Shown: positions 17,515 through 26,258 of the stretch, piece after piece
Position numbering within the stretch: the first letter of the stretch is position 1
Layout: every line of letters begins with the position of its first letter
DNA from: Kribbella voronezhensis
Lineage (GTDB): Bacteria; Actinomycetota; Actinomycetes; Propionibacteriales; Kribbellaceae
Reading direction: 5' to 3'
Assembly (NCBI RefSeq): GCF_004365175.1
Contig: NZ_SOCE01000001.1
Span: forward strand, 3,603,403-3,667,402
Length of the DNA: 64,000 nt
Notes under the pieces: model-generated
Told to the model about the DNA's origin: nothing
The model's database searches: none
The model's input: only the letters and a program-made list of their open reading frames with translations
Made by a program: the position numbers and the translations under genes

Positions 17515-19014
17515 TCAGTCAGTCGGTGCGAGCCTGATCAGGTGCCACGACGCGGGCGGCAGCGTGGCCGTGCAGATGCCGTTGGCAACATTCGTCCCGG
17601 TGACCTGACGTGGGACCACGCGATCGGGATCATCGGCGGTGTTCACGGCAGTCCGGTCGTCGTCGTTCAGCGCGAGGTGCTCGACGAGCTGGTGCCCGGC
17701 GAACACCGGTACTTCGAAGTCGATCGCGTCCGTCTCGCTCCGATTCACCACGAAGACGGCCACCTCGCCGGTGCTCTCGTCGTACGTCGCGGTGCTCCAC
17801 AACGCGCACACCCGCCCGTACTGCGCGGTCTCCACCTCGGGGCCACCGGCGACCTCGGTCCGCAGCACCGTGCCCCCGGCGTACTTCGCGGTCAGCGCGA
17901 ACGGGTGGAAGATCGTCTGCCGCCAGGCGCGGCCGTCAGGCTCGGTCCGGATCGGGGCGATCACGTTGACCAACTGGGCGAGACACGCGATCTTCACGCG
18001 ATCGGCGTGCCGGAGGAGGGTGATCAGCAGGCTGCCGATCACGACCGCGTCGTCGACGGTGTAGACGTCCTCGATCAGCGGGCTCACCTCGCGGATGTCG
18101 AGGCCGAGTTCGCCGGGGAAGTCCTGCTGGCGCCAGACGTTCCACTCGTCGAACGACAAGGTGATCGCCTTGTCGCTGCGCTTGAGCGCCTTCACGTGGT
18201 CGGCGGTGGCGACGACGGAGTCGATGAACCGGTCCATCCCCTCGGCGCTGGCCAGGAAGCTGGTCCGGTCGCCGTCCTTCGGTTCGTAGTACGCGTGCAG
18301 GGAGATGTGGTCGACCAGGTCGTAGGTGCGCTCGAGGACGGTGCGCTCCCAGTCGCCGAAGGTCGGCATCCCGGCGTTGCTGGAGCCGCAGGCGACGAGT
18401 TCGAGCCCGGGGTCGACCCGCCGCATCGCGTTGGCGGTCTCCTCGGCGAGCCGGGCGTACTCCTCGGCGGTCTTGTGGCCGATCTGCCACGGTCCGTCCA
18501 TCTCGTTGCCCAGGCACCAGACCTTGATGCCGTGCGGCTCCTTGCTGCCGTTGCGGACCCGCCGGTCCGGCAACTCGGTGCCGGCCGGCAGGTTGCAGTA
18601 CTCCAGCAACTGAACCGCTTCGGTGATCCCGCGGGTGCCGAGGTTGACCGCCCAGATCGGCTCGACACCCGCCTTGCGGGACCAGGCGACGAACTCGTCG
18701 GTGCCGAACTGGTTCGGCTCGATCGCCCGCCAGGCCAGGTCCAGCCGCCGCGGGCGCTCGTCCTTCGGGCCGACGCCGTCCTCCCACTGGTAGTTGGAGA
18801 CGAAGTTGCCGCCCGGGTAGCGGACCGCCGTGACGCCGAGTTCGCGGATCAGCGCGAGCACGTCCTCGCGGAACCCGTCGGCATCGGCGGCGGCGTGACC
18901 CGGTTCGTAGATGCCGGTGTAGACACAGCGGCCCATGTGTTCGACGAACGAGCCGAACAGGCGCCGGTCGAGGGCTCCGACCACGAACGAGGGGTCGACC
19001 GCGAGACGAGCCAC
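17515..19014 (-). CDS. Alpha-L-arabinofuranosidase, GH51
   Basis: A 499-residue cytoplasmic GH51 enzyme that removes arabinofuranosyl residues from imported oligosaccharides. The acid/base Glu171 lies in WCLGNEMDGPW and the nucleophile Glu290 in SFDEWNVW; a beta-sandwich domain closes the C-terminus. GTG 19014 has AGGAGG 4 nt upstream; the open frame runs further up but into the operator region. It heads the arabinan operon and diverges from its likely LacI regulator. Confidence 0.93.
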   Translation of the reverse strand: MARLAVDPSFVVGALDRRLFGSFVEHMGRCVYTGIYEPGHAAADADGFREDVLALIRELGVTAVRYPGGNFVSNYQWEDGVGPKDERPRRLDLAWRAIEPNQFGTDEFVAWSRKAGVEPIWAVNLGTRGITEAVQLLEYCNLPAGTELPDRRVRNGSKEPHGIKVWCLGNEMDGPWQIGHKTAEEYARLAEETANAMRRVDPGLELVACGSSNAGMPTFGDWERTVLERTYDLVDHISLHAYYEPKDGDRTSFLASAEGMDRFIDSVVATADHVKALKRSDKAITLSFDEWNVWRQQDFPGELGLDIREVSPLIEDVYTVDDAVVIGSLLITLLRHADRVKIACLAQLVNVIAPIRTEPDGRAWRQTIFHPFALTAKYAGGTVLRTEVAGGPEVETAQYGRVCALWSTATYDESTGEVAVFVVNRSETDAIDFEVPVFAGHQLVEHLALNDDDRTAVNTADDPDRVVPRQVTGTNVANGICTATLPPASWHLIRLAPTD

Positions 19015-19057
19015 AAATCCTCCTGGATAGCCTTTACAACGATTAACCCGGAGTTTT

Positions 19058-19068
19058 TCAACGTTTGA
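19058..19068. promoter_or_regulatory. Candidate LacI-type operator
   Basis: TCAA-CGT-TTGA, a perfect inverted repeat, lies between the divergent GH51 and lacI-type genes. A similar AT-rich sequence (TTTACAACGATTAA) is at about 19033-19046. LacI-family operators commonly centre on CG with such arms. Confidence 0.45.
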
Positions 19069-19130
19069 CATCACCTGTAAAGAGCTCACGTGACAGACTC
19101 AGGCGACAACCGGGTGTGAGGGGAGAACCG

Positions 19131-20132
19131 ATGGCGACCAGGCTGAGCGATGTGGCCGCGCGGGCCGGCGTCTCGGTGAAGACGGTGTCCAACGTCATCA
19201 ACGACTACCCGCACATCACCGCGCGCACCCGGGCCAAGGTCGAGGCCGCGATCGCCGAGCTCGACTACACCCCGAACGTCAGCGCTCGCTCGCTGCGCAA
19301 GGGCCGGTCCGACTTCATCGCGCTGGCCGTCCCGGAGATGGCCTCGCCGTACTTCGCGGAGCTCGGCGCCGCGATCAGCCGGGCCGCCAAGAAGCGGGGC
19401 ATCACGGTGCTGATCGACCAGACCGAGGGCGAGGCGGCCGCCGAGAAGCTCGTCCTGGACGGGATGCGCGGGCAGTTGATCGACGGCATCATCTTCTCGC
19501 CGATCACCACCGCGCCGGCCCGGATCACCTCGGCCGACACCGCCAAACCGCTGGTGCTGCTGGGTGAGCGGCACCCCGGCGGCACCTTCGACCACGTCGC
19601 GGTCGACTCGGTGCAGGCCTCGTTCGACGCGACCATGCACCTGGTCTCGATCGGCCGGCGCCGGATCGCGGCGATCGGGGTCGGCGGGGGCGCGGGCACC
19701 GGCTCGGTCCGGCGGAAGGGCTACCGCAAGGCGCTGAAGGCAGCCGGCCTCGCCCTGGATCCGGCGCTGGAGGTGGGCGGCCCCGGCTACCACCGCGAGG
19801 ACGGCGCCGCCTCGATGCGCGAACTGCTGGCCCTCCCCGAACCACCTGATGCCGTCTTCTGCTTCAACGACCTGATGGCCATCGGTGCACTCCGGGCGCT
19901 GACCGATGCCGGCCTGTCCGCACCGAAGGACGTCGCCGTGATCGGTTTCGACGACATCGAGGACGGCCGGTACCACTCGCCGTCGCTGACCACGATCTCC
20001 GCCGACAAGGAATGGCTGGCCGAGAACGCGGTCGCGCTGCTGCTCGACCGGATCGCCGGCACCGGTGAGGCCGACCGCCGCGACCTCACCGTCCCGTACA
20101 CGTTGACGATCCGGGAATCGACCGGCGGCTAG
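19131..20132 (+). CDS. LacI-family transcriptional regulator of the arabinan cluster
   Basis: A 333-residue repressor: N-terminal LacI helix-turn-helix (TRLSDVAARAGVSVKTVSNVINDYPHITARTR) and hinge, then a periplasmic-binding-protein-like sensor domain. ATG 19131 has a GGGGAG site. It is divergent from the GH51 gene and most likely represses it until an arabinose-derived ligand appears (inference from position). Its stop codon shares a CTAG with the stop of the convergent carboxypeptidase gene. Confidence 0.92.
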   Translation: MATRLSDVAARAGVSVKTVSNVINDYPHITARTRAKVEAAIAELDYTPNVSARSLRKGRSDFIALAVPEMASPYFAELGAAISRAAKKRGITVLIDQTEGEAAAEKLVLDGMRGQLIDGIIFSPITTAPARITSADTAKPLVLLGERHPGGTFDHVAVDSVQASFDATMHLVSIGRRRIAAIGVGGGAGTGSVRRKGYRKALKAAGLALDPALEVGGPGYHREDGAASMRELLALPEPPDAVFCFNDLMAIGALRALTDAGLSAPKDVAVIGFDDIEDGRYHSPSLTTISADKEWLAENAVALLLDRIAGTGEADRRDLTVPYTLTIRESTGG

Positions 20133-21793
20133 AAGGCGGCTGCGCAGGTCGTCAGGTTGGCCGTGACACTGGCGCCACGGGCCACCGTCACCTGCCGGGT
20201 CTCCAGCACCTGACCGGTCGGCCGCTCACAGGTCAGGGTCCACGCCTCGGTCCCGCCTTGCTGTACGACGCTCGGCCGGGTCGACGGGTTCGTGTGCCAG
20301 GTGTAGGTGCCGCCCGCCGGCACCACCATCGTGGTGTCCAGCACGTCGGGCAGGCTGGTGCCGTTCCACGTCTTGGTGCTGAACGACTTCTTCAACCGCA
20401 GTACGGCTCCGGCCGGACCGGTTCCGGTGATGATCGAGTGCCTCGCGGGGTTGATGGTGCTCTCGGCCGCGAGCAGGAAGGCGGCCCGGTTGCCCTTGCC
20501 TGCCGTACTGCCCGAGCCGTAGTAGTAGTTGACCACGTTCGAGAACGCCGGGTGGAAGCTGTTCGCGCCGTGCTCGAAGGTGAACCCGAGCCCGCCGGTC
20601 GCGTAGTACGACCAGTCCTCCGTCGTTCCGGTGGTGTCGTACAACTCGTAGCTGAACTGGCTGGTGTACCCGTTCTGGGCGGCCATCTGATCGCCGAGCG
20701 ACTTGTAGATCGCCTCGTCCGGGGTGTTGCCGGCGCCCGCGTAGCCCGGCTCGCGCAGTACGAGGTTCGAGTAGGTGTGGTTGGTGATCAGGGTGGTCAC
20801 CTGGTTCGCAGAGACGAGTGCCTGGATGTTGCGCGACTCCGGCTCGCTGAAGGCGCTCGCGCCGCGGTACGTCTCGGAGGTCAGGCTGCTGGACGCACCC
20901 GGACCGCCCCAGAAACCGGAGTAGTTGCGGTTCAGGTCGGTGCCCTTGGACTGGTTCGCCGACTGCGCGCACTGGCCGCTGGTGGGGATCTGCCCGTCGG
21001 TGACGCGGCAGTTCTTCCGCTTCATCTCGTAGCCGAGGGTGCGGCTCAGGTTGAAGCCGTCCGGGTTCACCACCGGCACGAAGATCACCCGCGCCTTCTC
21101 CAGGATGTTGGTGATCCGCGGGTCCACACCGTCGTTCTTCAGCAGGTCGTAGGCGAACTCCATCGTCAGCTCACCCGACGGCCATTCGCGCGCGTGATGC
21201 AGTCCGACCATCAGGAACACCGGCTTGCCGTTGCTGGTGGTGACGTCGTGGCTGACCTCGATCCCGCGGATCGTCCGGCCTTCGAGCGAGGTGTTCTTCA
21301 CCGTGAACTGCTTGACCTTCGTCGGGTACTGCGTGGCCAGCGCCGCGAGCTCATTGTTGTAGTCGGCAAGCTGCCGGTACGCCGTACGCCCGCTCGGCAA
21401 GGTCGCCTTGATCGCCTTGTTCTCAACGGCTTTCGCGTACGCCGCGTCGGCGGCCTCGCGTTCCTTGTCGGCGCCGACCAGGTCGTCCTCGATCACTGTC
21501 CAGCGGAATCCGGCCAGTTGCAGCAGGCGTCGGTCATGGTTGCCATAGGCAACCAGGTCGACGAAGCCCTTCCCCGCCGACTCGGCCAGATCGAGATCCA
21601 GGGTGTTCAGCCGCTGCTTGTCCGCCGCGGTCGGGGTGCTGACCCGCAGCAACTGGATCAGCTCGGCGTTCGCGGAGGCCTGGGCCTTGTGATCGGGTGG
21701 TGGCGCAGCCTGGACCTGGCTGCCTGCACCGACGGCGAGCACCGCCGCTATCGCCAAGGGGATGAGTCGGTGCCATCGGGCGGGATGGGACAC
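20129..21793 (-). CDS. Secreted M14-family zinc carboxypeptidase
   Basis: A 554-residue protein with a signal peptide (1-30), a propeptide-like region (to about 140) and an M14 peptidase domain. Zinc ligands are H200 and E203 in HHAREW and H339 in TNHTYS; the catalytic Glu407 lies in GFTFEHG. The LNRNY segment carries the substrate-binding Asn/Arg. A C-terminal beta-sandwich domain (about 455-554) follows. GTG 21793 has GGAGG upstream. It probably trims peptides outside the cell. Confidence 0.92.
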   Translation of the reverse strand: MSHPARWHRLIPLAIAAVLAVGAGSQVQAAPPPDHKAQASANAELIQLLRVSTPTAADKQRLNTLDLDLAESAGKGFVDLVAYGNHDRRLLQLAGFRWTVIEDDLVGADKEREAADAAYAKAVENKAIKATLPSGRTAYRQLADYNNELAALATQYPTKVKQFTVKNTSLEGRTIRGIEVSHDVTTSNGKPVFLMVGLHHAREWPSGELTMEFAYDLLKNDGVDPRITNILEKARVIFVPVVNPDGFNLSRTLGYEMKRKNCRVTDGQIPTSGQCAQSANQSKGTDLNRNYSGFWGGPGASSSLTSETYRGASAFSEPESRNIQALVSANQVTTLITNHTYSNLVLREPGYAGAGNTPDEAIYKSLGDQMAAQNGYTSQFSYELYDTTGTTEDWSYYATGGLGFTFEHGANSFHPAFSNVVNYYYGSGSTAGKGNRAAFLLAAESTINPARHSIITGTGPAGAVLRLKKSFSTKTWNGTSLPDVLDTTMVVPAGGTYTWHTNPSTRPSVVQQGGTEAWTLTCERPTGQVLETRQVTVARGASVTANLTTCAAAF

Positions 21794-21901
21794 GGTGACC
21801 TCCAGTAGTGAGGCTATCGCAATGGGTAACTGGAGCGTAGGGCCCTTGCGATCCCCGTGGAAGCTGTTCGGCGATCTGTGCGGGGAAACAGTCGCGCTCA
21901 G

Positions 21902-23056
21902 TCAGCGGTGACCGAGTGCGGAGAGTTGCTCGGCGAGGGCCCTGCGGAAGCCGGGCAGGTAGGAGAGCAGGTGAAGACCCGCGTTGCGGGCGGGCCGCAG
22001 TACGGGAGGAACGGTGGCCAGGCGGGTCAGGCGGTGGGCCAGCGAGACGACGCGAACGGCCTCGGCGCGGTTCTCGGTCGCGTAGGCGTCCAGTCCGTCC
22101 TCGTTGCCGGTGGTGAGCGCTTCTGCGAGCGCGTCGCCTAGCGTGACGGCGTCGCGCAGGCCGAGGTTCATCCCCTGACCGCCGGCCGGGCTGTGGGTGT
22201 GGGCGGCGTCGCCGGCCAGCACGATCCGCCGGTCGCGGTACCGGTCGGCCACCCGCTCGTGGATCCGGAAGCGGGATCCCCAGATCACCTCGGTCACCCG
22301 GGCCGTCGACCGCTGCGGGCCACGGGCGTTGAGCAGCCGCTGCGCATACGCCACATCCGGGTGCTCCGGCGCGTCGTCGACCTCGGCGACCAGACGGAAG
22401 GAGCCGTCGGGCAGGGGAGCGGCGACGAGCATGCCGGGGCGGGAGAAGTACAGCAGTACTTCGTCCGGCGGCAGGCCGCTCTCGACCCGGACGTCGGCGA
22501 GGGTGAAGTTCAGCGGCAACACGTCGTCGCCCGCGAAACCGAGCCCGGCGAGATCACGGATCCGGCTGTTCATCCCGTCCGCGGCCACGACGTACTGCGC
22601 GTGGATCACCTCGCCGCTCTCCAGCGTCACCTCGGCGCCGTCCTCGGTCTGGCGGACACCGGAGGCGACGTACGGTCGGTGGACCTTGCCTCCCAGTTCC
22701 TCGAGGCGCTCCAGCAGGACCTGCTCGGTGGTGCTCTGCGGAATCATCAGGACGTACGGGTAGTCGGTCGGCAGATGGTCGAACCGGATCGGGACCAGCG
22801 TGCGGTCGGCGTCGGCGATGTTGAACTGCTCGACGTGGCGGCCGAGCTCGGTCAGGCGCTTCGCGACGCCGAGCTGCTCCAGCATCTCCAGCGTCCGCGG
22901 GTGGATGACCGAGGCGCGCGAGGTGTTCGCACCCGCCGCCTGCCGGTCGACGACCGCGACCTCACGACCGTGGCCGGCGAGCGAGACCGCCACTGCCAGG
23001 CCGACGGGCCCGGCGCCTACGACCAGCACCTCGGTGTGCTCGGGGATTCCGTTCAT
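21902..23056 (-). CDS. FAD-dependent aromatic monooxygenase (PheA/TfdB type)
   Basis: A 384-residue flavoprotein hydroxylase. The N-terminal Rossmann motif VVGAGPVGLAVAVSLAG, a central DG motif (VVAADGMNSRIR) and GDAAHTHSPAGGQGMNLG (FAD ribityl binding) are all present. Members oxidise phenols, polyketides or antibiotics such as rifampicin; the substrate here is unknown. The start at ATG 23056 follows AGAGGAA. It diverges from a TetR gene, with three operator copies between, so it is very probably under TetR control and induced by its substrate. Confidence 0.9.
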   Translation of the reverse strand: MNGIPEHTEVLVVGAGPVGLAVAVSLAGHGREVAVVDRQAAGANTSRASVIHPRTLEMLEQLGVAKRLTELGRHVEQFNIADADRTLVPIRFDHLPTDYPYVLMIPQSTTEQVLLERLEELGGKVHRPYVASGVRQTEDGAEVTLESGEVIHAQYVVAADGMNSRIRDLAGLGFAGDDVLPLNFTLADVRVESGLPPDEVLLYFSRPGMLVAAPLPDGSFRLVAEVDDAPEHPDVAYAQRLLNARGPQRSTARVTEVIWGSRFRIHERVADRYRDRRIVLAGDAAHTHSPAGGQGMNLGLRDAVTLGDALAEALTTGNEDGLDAYATENRAEAVRVVSLAHRLTRLATVPPVLRPARNAGLHLLSYLPGFRRALAEQLSALGHR

Positions 23057-23074
23057 TTCCTCTGCTCCTTCCAG

Positions 23075-23148
23075 GTCAACATCTGTTGGCCAACGCTTGT
23101 TGACTTGACTGTAGAACGCACCGGCTTCCCAAGTCAACACTTGTTGAC
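23075..23148. promoter_or_regulatory. Three TetR operator copies
   Basis: GTCAACA-CT-TGTTGAC at 23133-23148 is a perfect palindrome. Two related copies, GTCAACA-TC-TGTTGGC (23075-23090) and GCCAACG-CT-TGTTGAC (23089-23104), overlap by two bases. They occupy the 105-bp gap between the divergent monooxygenase and TetR genes. Confidence 0.85.
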
Positions 23149-23161
23149 CTACGGTGGCTCC

Positions 23162-23761
23162 ATGACGGAGAAGACGCAGGCTGAGGCCGCGGCGGACGCG
23201 GGGGGTGGGCGGCGGTCGGATCGGAGTCGGGCGGCGATTCTGGGGGCGGCGCGGGAGCGGTTCGCGGCCGACGGGTACGAGCGGGCGACGATCCGGGCGA
23301 TCGCGGCCGACGCGGCGATCGACCCGGCGATGGTGATGCGCTACTTCGGCAACAAGGAGAAGCTGTTCGCCGCGGCGGCCGAGTTCGACCTGCGGCTGCC
23401 CGACCTCAGCGCCCTGCCGCCCGACGAGGCCGGAGCGGCGCTGATCGACCACTTCCTGAACCGCTGGGAGGACGACGAGTCCCTCAAGGCCCTGCTTCGT
23501 GCCAGCGTCACCAACCCGGTGGCCGCCGACCGGATGCGCGACCTGTTCGCCGGCCAACTCGGCCCGATGATCGCTCGCCTGACCGACCCCGCGGACGTCG
23601 GCACCATCGCGACGCGAGCCGGCCTGGTCGCCACCCAGGCACTCGGCTTCGCCCTCTGCCGCTACGTCCTCGAACTCGAACCGGTAGCAGCACTCACCCG
23701 AGCCGAAGCCGTCGCCTGGCTGAGTCCCACGATCACCCGCTACCTCACCGGTACGCCCTGA
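23162..23761 (+). CDS. TetR-family repressor
   Basis: A 199-residue regulator with an N-terminal helix-turn-helix (AILGAARERFAADGYERATIRAIAADAAIDPAMVMRYFGNKEKLF) and a TetR C-terminal ligand domain. It most likely binds the palindromes directly upstream and controls both itself and the divergent monooxygenase. The start ATG is 14 bp after the nearest operator and has no strong ribosome-binding site. Confidence 0.92.
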   Translation: MTEKTQAEAAADAGGGRRSDRSRAAILGAARERFAADGYERATIRAIAADAAIDPAMVMRYFGNKEKLFAAAAEFDLRLPDLSALPPDEAGAALIDHFLNRWEDDESLKALLRASVTNPVAADRMRDLFAGQLGPMIARLTDPADVGTIATRAGLVATQALGFALCRYVLELEPVAALTRAEAVAWLSPTITRYLTGTP

Positions 23762-23776
23762 ACTGACGGGTCACCC

Positions 23777-23807
23777 TGTCGATTACGGGCTCGCACCGTT
23801 CGTCGTC
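23777..23807 (+). promoter_or_regulatory. Candidate ECF42-dependent promoter
   Basis: TGTCGA at 23777-23782 is separated by 18 bp from CGTCGTC at 23801-23807, upstream of the YCII gene. This fits the motif known for ECF42 sigma factors (TGTCGA at -35, CGA/TC at -10). It implies positive autoregulation of the YCII-sigma operon. Confidence 0.6.
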
Positions 23808-23840
23808 CAGGTGAACAGACCCCACGAAAGGACAGCGACC

Positions 23841-24191
23841 ATGGCTCGATATCTGCTGCTCATCCACGACAACGAGGCCGACTACGACGCCGCCTCCGCC
23901 GAGGTCCACCGGGCCCACGACGAGGGGCACGAGGCGTTCGCCCGCGAGCACAAGGACGTCATCGTCGGCAGTGGCCACCTGCAACGGTCGTCGGCGGCGA
24001 CCGTCGTACGGGAGGACGGCCAGGGTGGCTTCCTGCTGACGGACGGGCCGTACGCCGAGACGAAGGAAGCCCTCGGCGGCTACTACATCATCGATGTGGC
24101 GACACTCGACGAAGCGCTGGCCGCGGCGAAGAAGCTGCCGTACTTCGGCAAGGTGGGCGACGCGGCCGTCGAAGTACGGCCGATGCACTGA
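23841..24191 (+). CDS. YCII-related (DGPF domain) protein
   Basis: A 116-residue protein with the DGPF signature (LLTDGPYAETKEALGGYYIIDV). DGPF proteins are the usual genomic partners of ECF42 sigma factors and are expected targets of them; their chemistry is unknown. ATG 23841 has an AAAGGA site. The sigma-factor gene begins 2 bp after its stop, so the two are co-transcribed. Confidence 0.88.
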   Translation: MARYLLLIHDNEADYDAASAEVHRAHDEGHEAFAREHKDVIVGSGHLQRSSAATVVREDGQGGFLLTDGPYAETKEALGGYYIIDVATLDEALAAAKKLPYFGKVGDAAVEVRPMH

Positions 24192-24192
24192 C

Positions 24193-25461
24193 ATGGCGGA
24201 CGACCCGGCCGTCGCCGAAGCGGTTGCGCTCGCCCACCGCAAGGAGTGGGCCTTCGTCCTCGCGGCGACGGCCCGGGTCACCCGCGATCTGGACCTGGCC
24301 GAGGAATGCGTCCAGGACGCCTACGCCAAGGCGCTCACCGCCTGGTCGGAGACCGGAATTCCGGCGCGACCAGGCGCCTGGCTCACCACGACGGCGCGGA
24401 ACCGGGCCATCGACCTGATCCGGCGGGAGGCGTCCTTCCGCGCGGCGCTGCCGCTGCTGGCCGACGACGAGGTCGCGAGCGGACCGGCGGACGGCGAGGA
24501 CATCGCCGACGAGCGGTTGCGGCTGATCTTCACCTGCTGCCACCCCGCGCTGGCCCCCGAGGCACAGGTGGCGCTCACGCTCGGGCTGGTCTGCGGACTC
24601 ACCACCGCGGAGATCGCCCGGGCGTTCCTGGTCACCGAATCCACGATGGCGGCCAGGATCACCCGGGCGAAGAAGAAGATCGCGGTGGCGCGGATCCCTT
24701 ACCGGATCCCGGACGCCGAGAATCTGTCCGAGCGCATCGGCACGGTACTGACAGTGGTCGACCTGCTGTTCACCACCGGGCACGTCGCCCCCAACGGCCC
24801 CGACCTGATGAACACCGAACTGATCTCCCGCGCCCTCGACCTGGCCCGGATGCTCACCGAACTACTGCCCAGCGACCCAGAGGTCACCGCTCTTCTCGCG
24901 CTGATGCTGCTCACCGACGCCCGTCGCGCGGCCCGGCTCGACTCGACCGGCACGCCCGTTCTGTTGGCCGATCAAGACCGCGGTCGGTGGGATCAAGCGG
25001 CCATCCGGGAGGGGCAGGCCCTCGTACGCCGAGCCTTGCGACGCGGGCCGGCCGGGCAATTCGCCGTACGGGCAGCCATCGCGGCCGTCCACTCCGAGTC
25101 GCCGACGTGGGAAGCCACCGACTGGACAGAGATCGTCGGCCTGTACGACGTACTGCTCGCTCGCCGGCCTTCACCCGTGGCGGCGCTGAACCGCGCGGTC
25201 GCCAAGGGATTCGCTGCCGGACCCGAGGCGGGACTGGCCGCGCTCGAGGAACTGGCCACCGAGCCCCAGCTCGCCACCTACCCGTACGCCGCTGTCGCCC
25301 GCGGCGAGTTCCTGCGACGACTCGGGCGTGAGCGGGAGGCGCGATCCGCCTACGAGGAAGCGCTCACCTTCACCGAGAACGCGGCCGAACGCGAGACGCT
25401 CCGGCAACGCCTGGCGGAGCTCGGCGATGAACCCGGCCAGTCAGCGGGGACAGACCGCTAG
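24193..25461 (+). CDS. ECF42-type RNA polymerase sigma factor with C-terminal extension
   Basis: A 422-residue sigma factor. Region 2 (VLAATARVTRDLDLAEECVQDAYAKAL, then ARNRAIDLIRRE) and region 4 (LTLGLVCGLTTAEIARAFLVTESTMAARITRAKKKI) occupy the first 180 residues. A long C-terminal extension of TPR-like helices (about 200-420) takes the place of an anti-sigma factor in this group. It is coupled to a YCII gene behind a matching promoter. The stop shares CTAG with the convergent rhomboid gene. Confidence 0.9.
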   Translation: MADDPAVAEAVALAHRKEWAFVLAATARVTRDLDLAEECVQDAYAKALTAWSETGIPARPGAWLTTTARNRAIDLIRREASFRAALPLLADDEVASGPADGEDIADERLRLIFTCCHPALAPEAQVALTLGLVCGLTTAEIARAFLVTESTMAARITRAKKKIAVARIPYRIPDAENLSERIGTVLTVVDLLFTTGHVAPNGPDLMNTELISRALDLARMLTELLPSDPEVTALLALMLLTDARRAARLDSTGTPVLLADQDRGRWDQAAIREGQALVRRALRRGPAGQFAVRAAIAAVHSESPTWEATDWTEIVGLYDVLLARRPSPVAALNRAVAKGFAAGPEAGLAALEELATEPQLATYPYAAVARGEFLRRLGREREARSAYEEALTFTENAAERETLRQRLAELGDEPGQSAGTDR

Positions 25462-26198
25462 ACGCGCGCCTTGTTCTGGCGGCGCTTGGTGTCCTGGAGG
25501 AAGAGCCAGGCGACCGCGGCGCCGACGACGAAGCCGCCGAGGTGTCCTTCCCAGGAGATGTTCGGGATCGCGAAGGAGAGCACCGCGGTGACCGCGACGT
25601 ACATGAGGATCCAGGTGATGTCGAGGCCGCGGGCCTTGCTGATCACCAGTAGTGCGCCGACCAGGCCGAGCACCGCGCCGGAGGCTCCGAGGGTCGCGCT
25701 GCCCGGAGCGCCGAGGATCCAGACGGCGACCCCGCCGCCCAGCGCGGAGAGCAGGTAGAGCACGGCGAACCGGAGCCGGCCGAGCATCTGCTCCAGTGGC
25801 GGGCCGAGCTGCCACAGCATGAAGAGGTTCGAGAAGATGTGGAAGATCTGCACGTGCGTGAACGCCGAGGTGAGCAGTCGCCACGGCTCGGTGTCGACCA
25901 GCACCGGGACCAGCACCAGGTCGTTGACCACCCGCTGACTGCCGGTCCGGACGGCGATGAACACCAGCACATTGAGCGCCAGCATGCTGATCGTGACGAT
26001 CTGCGGGTTGCCGCGCTGGACGCCGCCCAGCGACGTCCGGGTGCGAGGCACCGAGCGGACGCCTTCGGTGAAACAGGACGGGCACTGGAACCCGACGGCC
26101 GCGCTGTTCATACAGGCCGGGCAGATCGGCCGGTCACAACGCTGGCATCGGACCCCGGCGGGCCGATCCGGGTGCCGGTAGCAGACGGTGTCGGTCAC
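25458..26198 (-). CDS. Rhomboid-family intramembrane serine protease with zinc-ribbon N-terminus
   Basis: A 246-residue membrane protease. An N-terminal B-box-like zinc ribbon with paired Cys/His (about residues 6-42) precedes six or seven helices. Ser173 in GASGAVLG and His219 in EGHLGGF form the catalytic dyad. It cleaves transmembrane substrates that are not known here. The gene lies next to the cyclophilin gene, as in other actinomycetes near gyrA. Start GTG 26198. Confidence 0.93.
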   Translation of the reverse strand: MTDTVCYRHPDRPAGVRCQRCDRPICPACMNSAAVGFQCPSCFTEGVRSVPRTRTSLGGVQRGNPQIVTISMLALNVLVFIAVRTGSQRVVNDLVLVPVLVDTEPWRLLTSAFTHVQIFHIFSNLFMLWQLGPPLEQMLGRLRFAVLYLLSALGGGVAVWILGAPGSATLGASGAVLGLVGALLVISKARGLDITWILMYVAVTAVLSFAIPNISWEGHLGGFVVGAAVAWLFLQDTKRRQNKARV

Positions 26199-26258
26199 GC
26201 CGTGGTCCTTCGCACTAGTTCACCGGCTGGTCGCGGTAGCGGCCGGCCGGTGGCTGGA

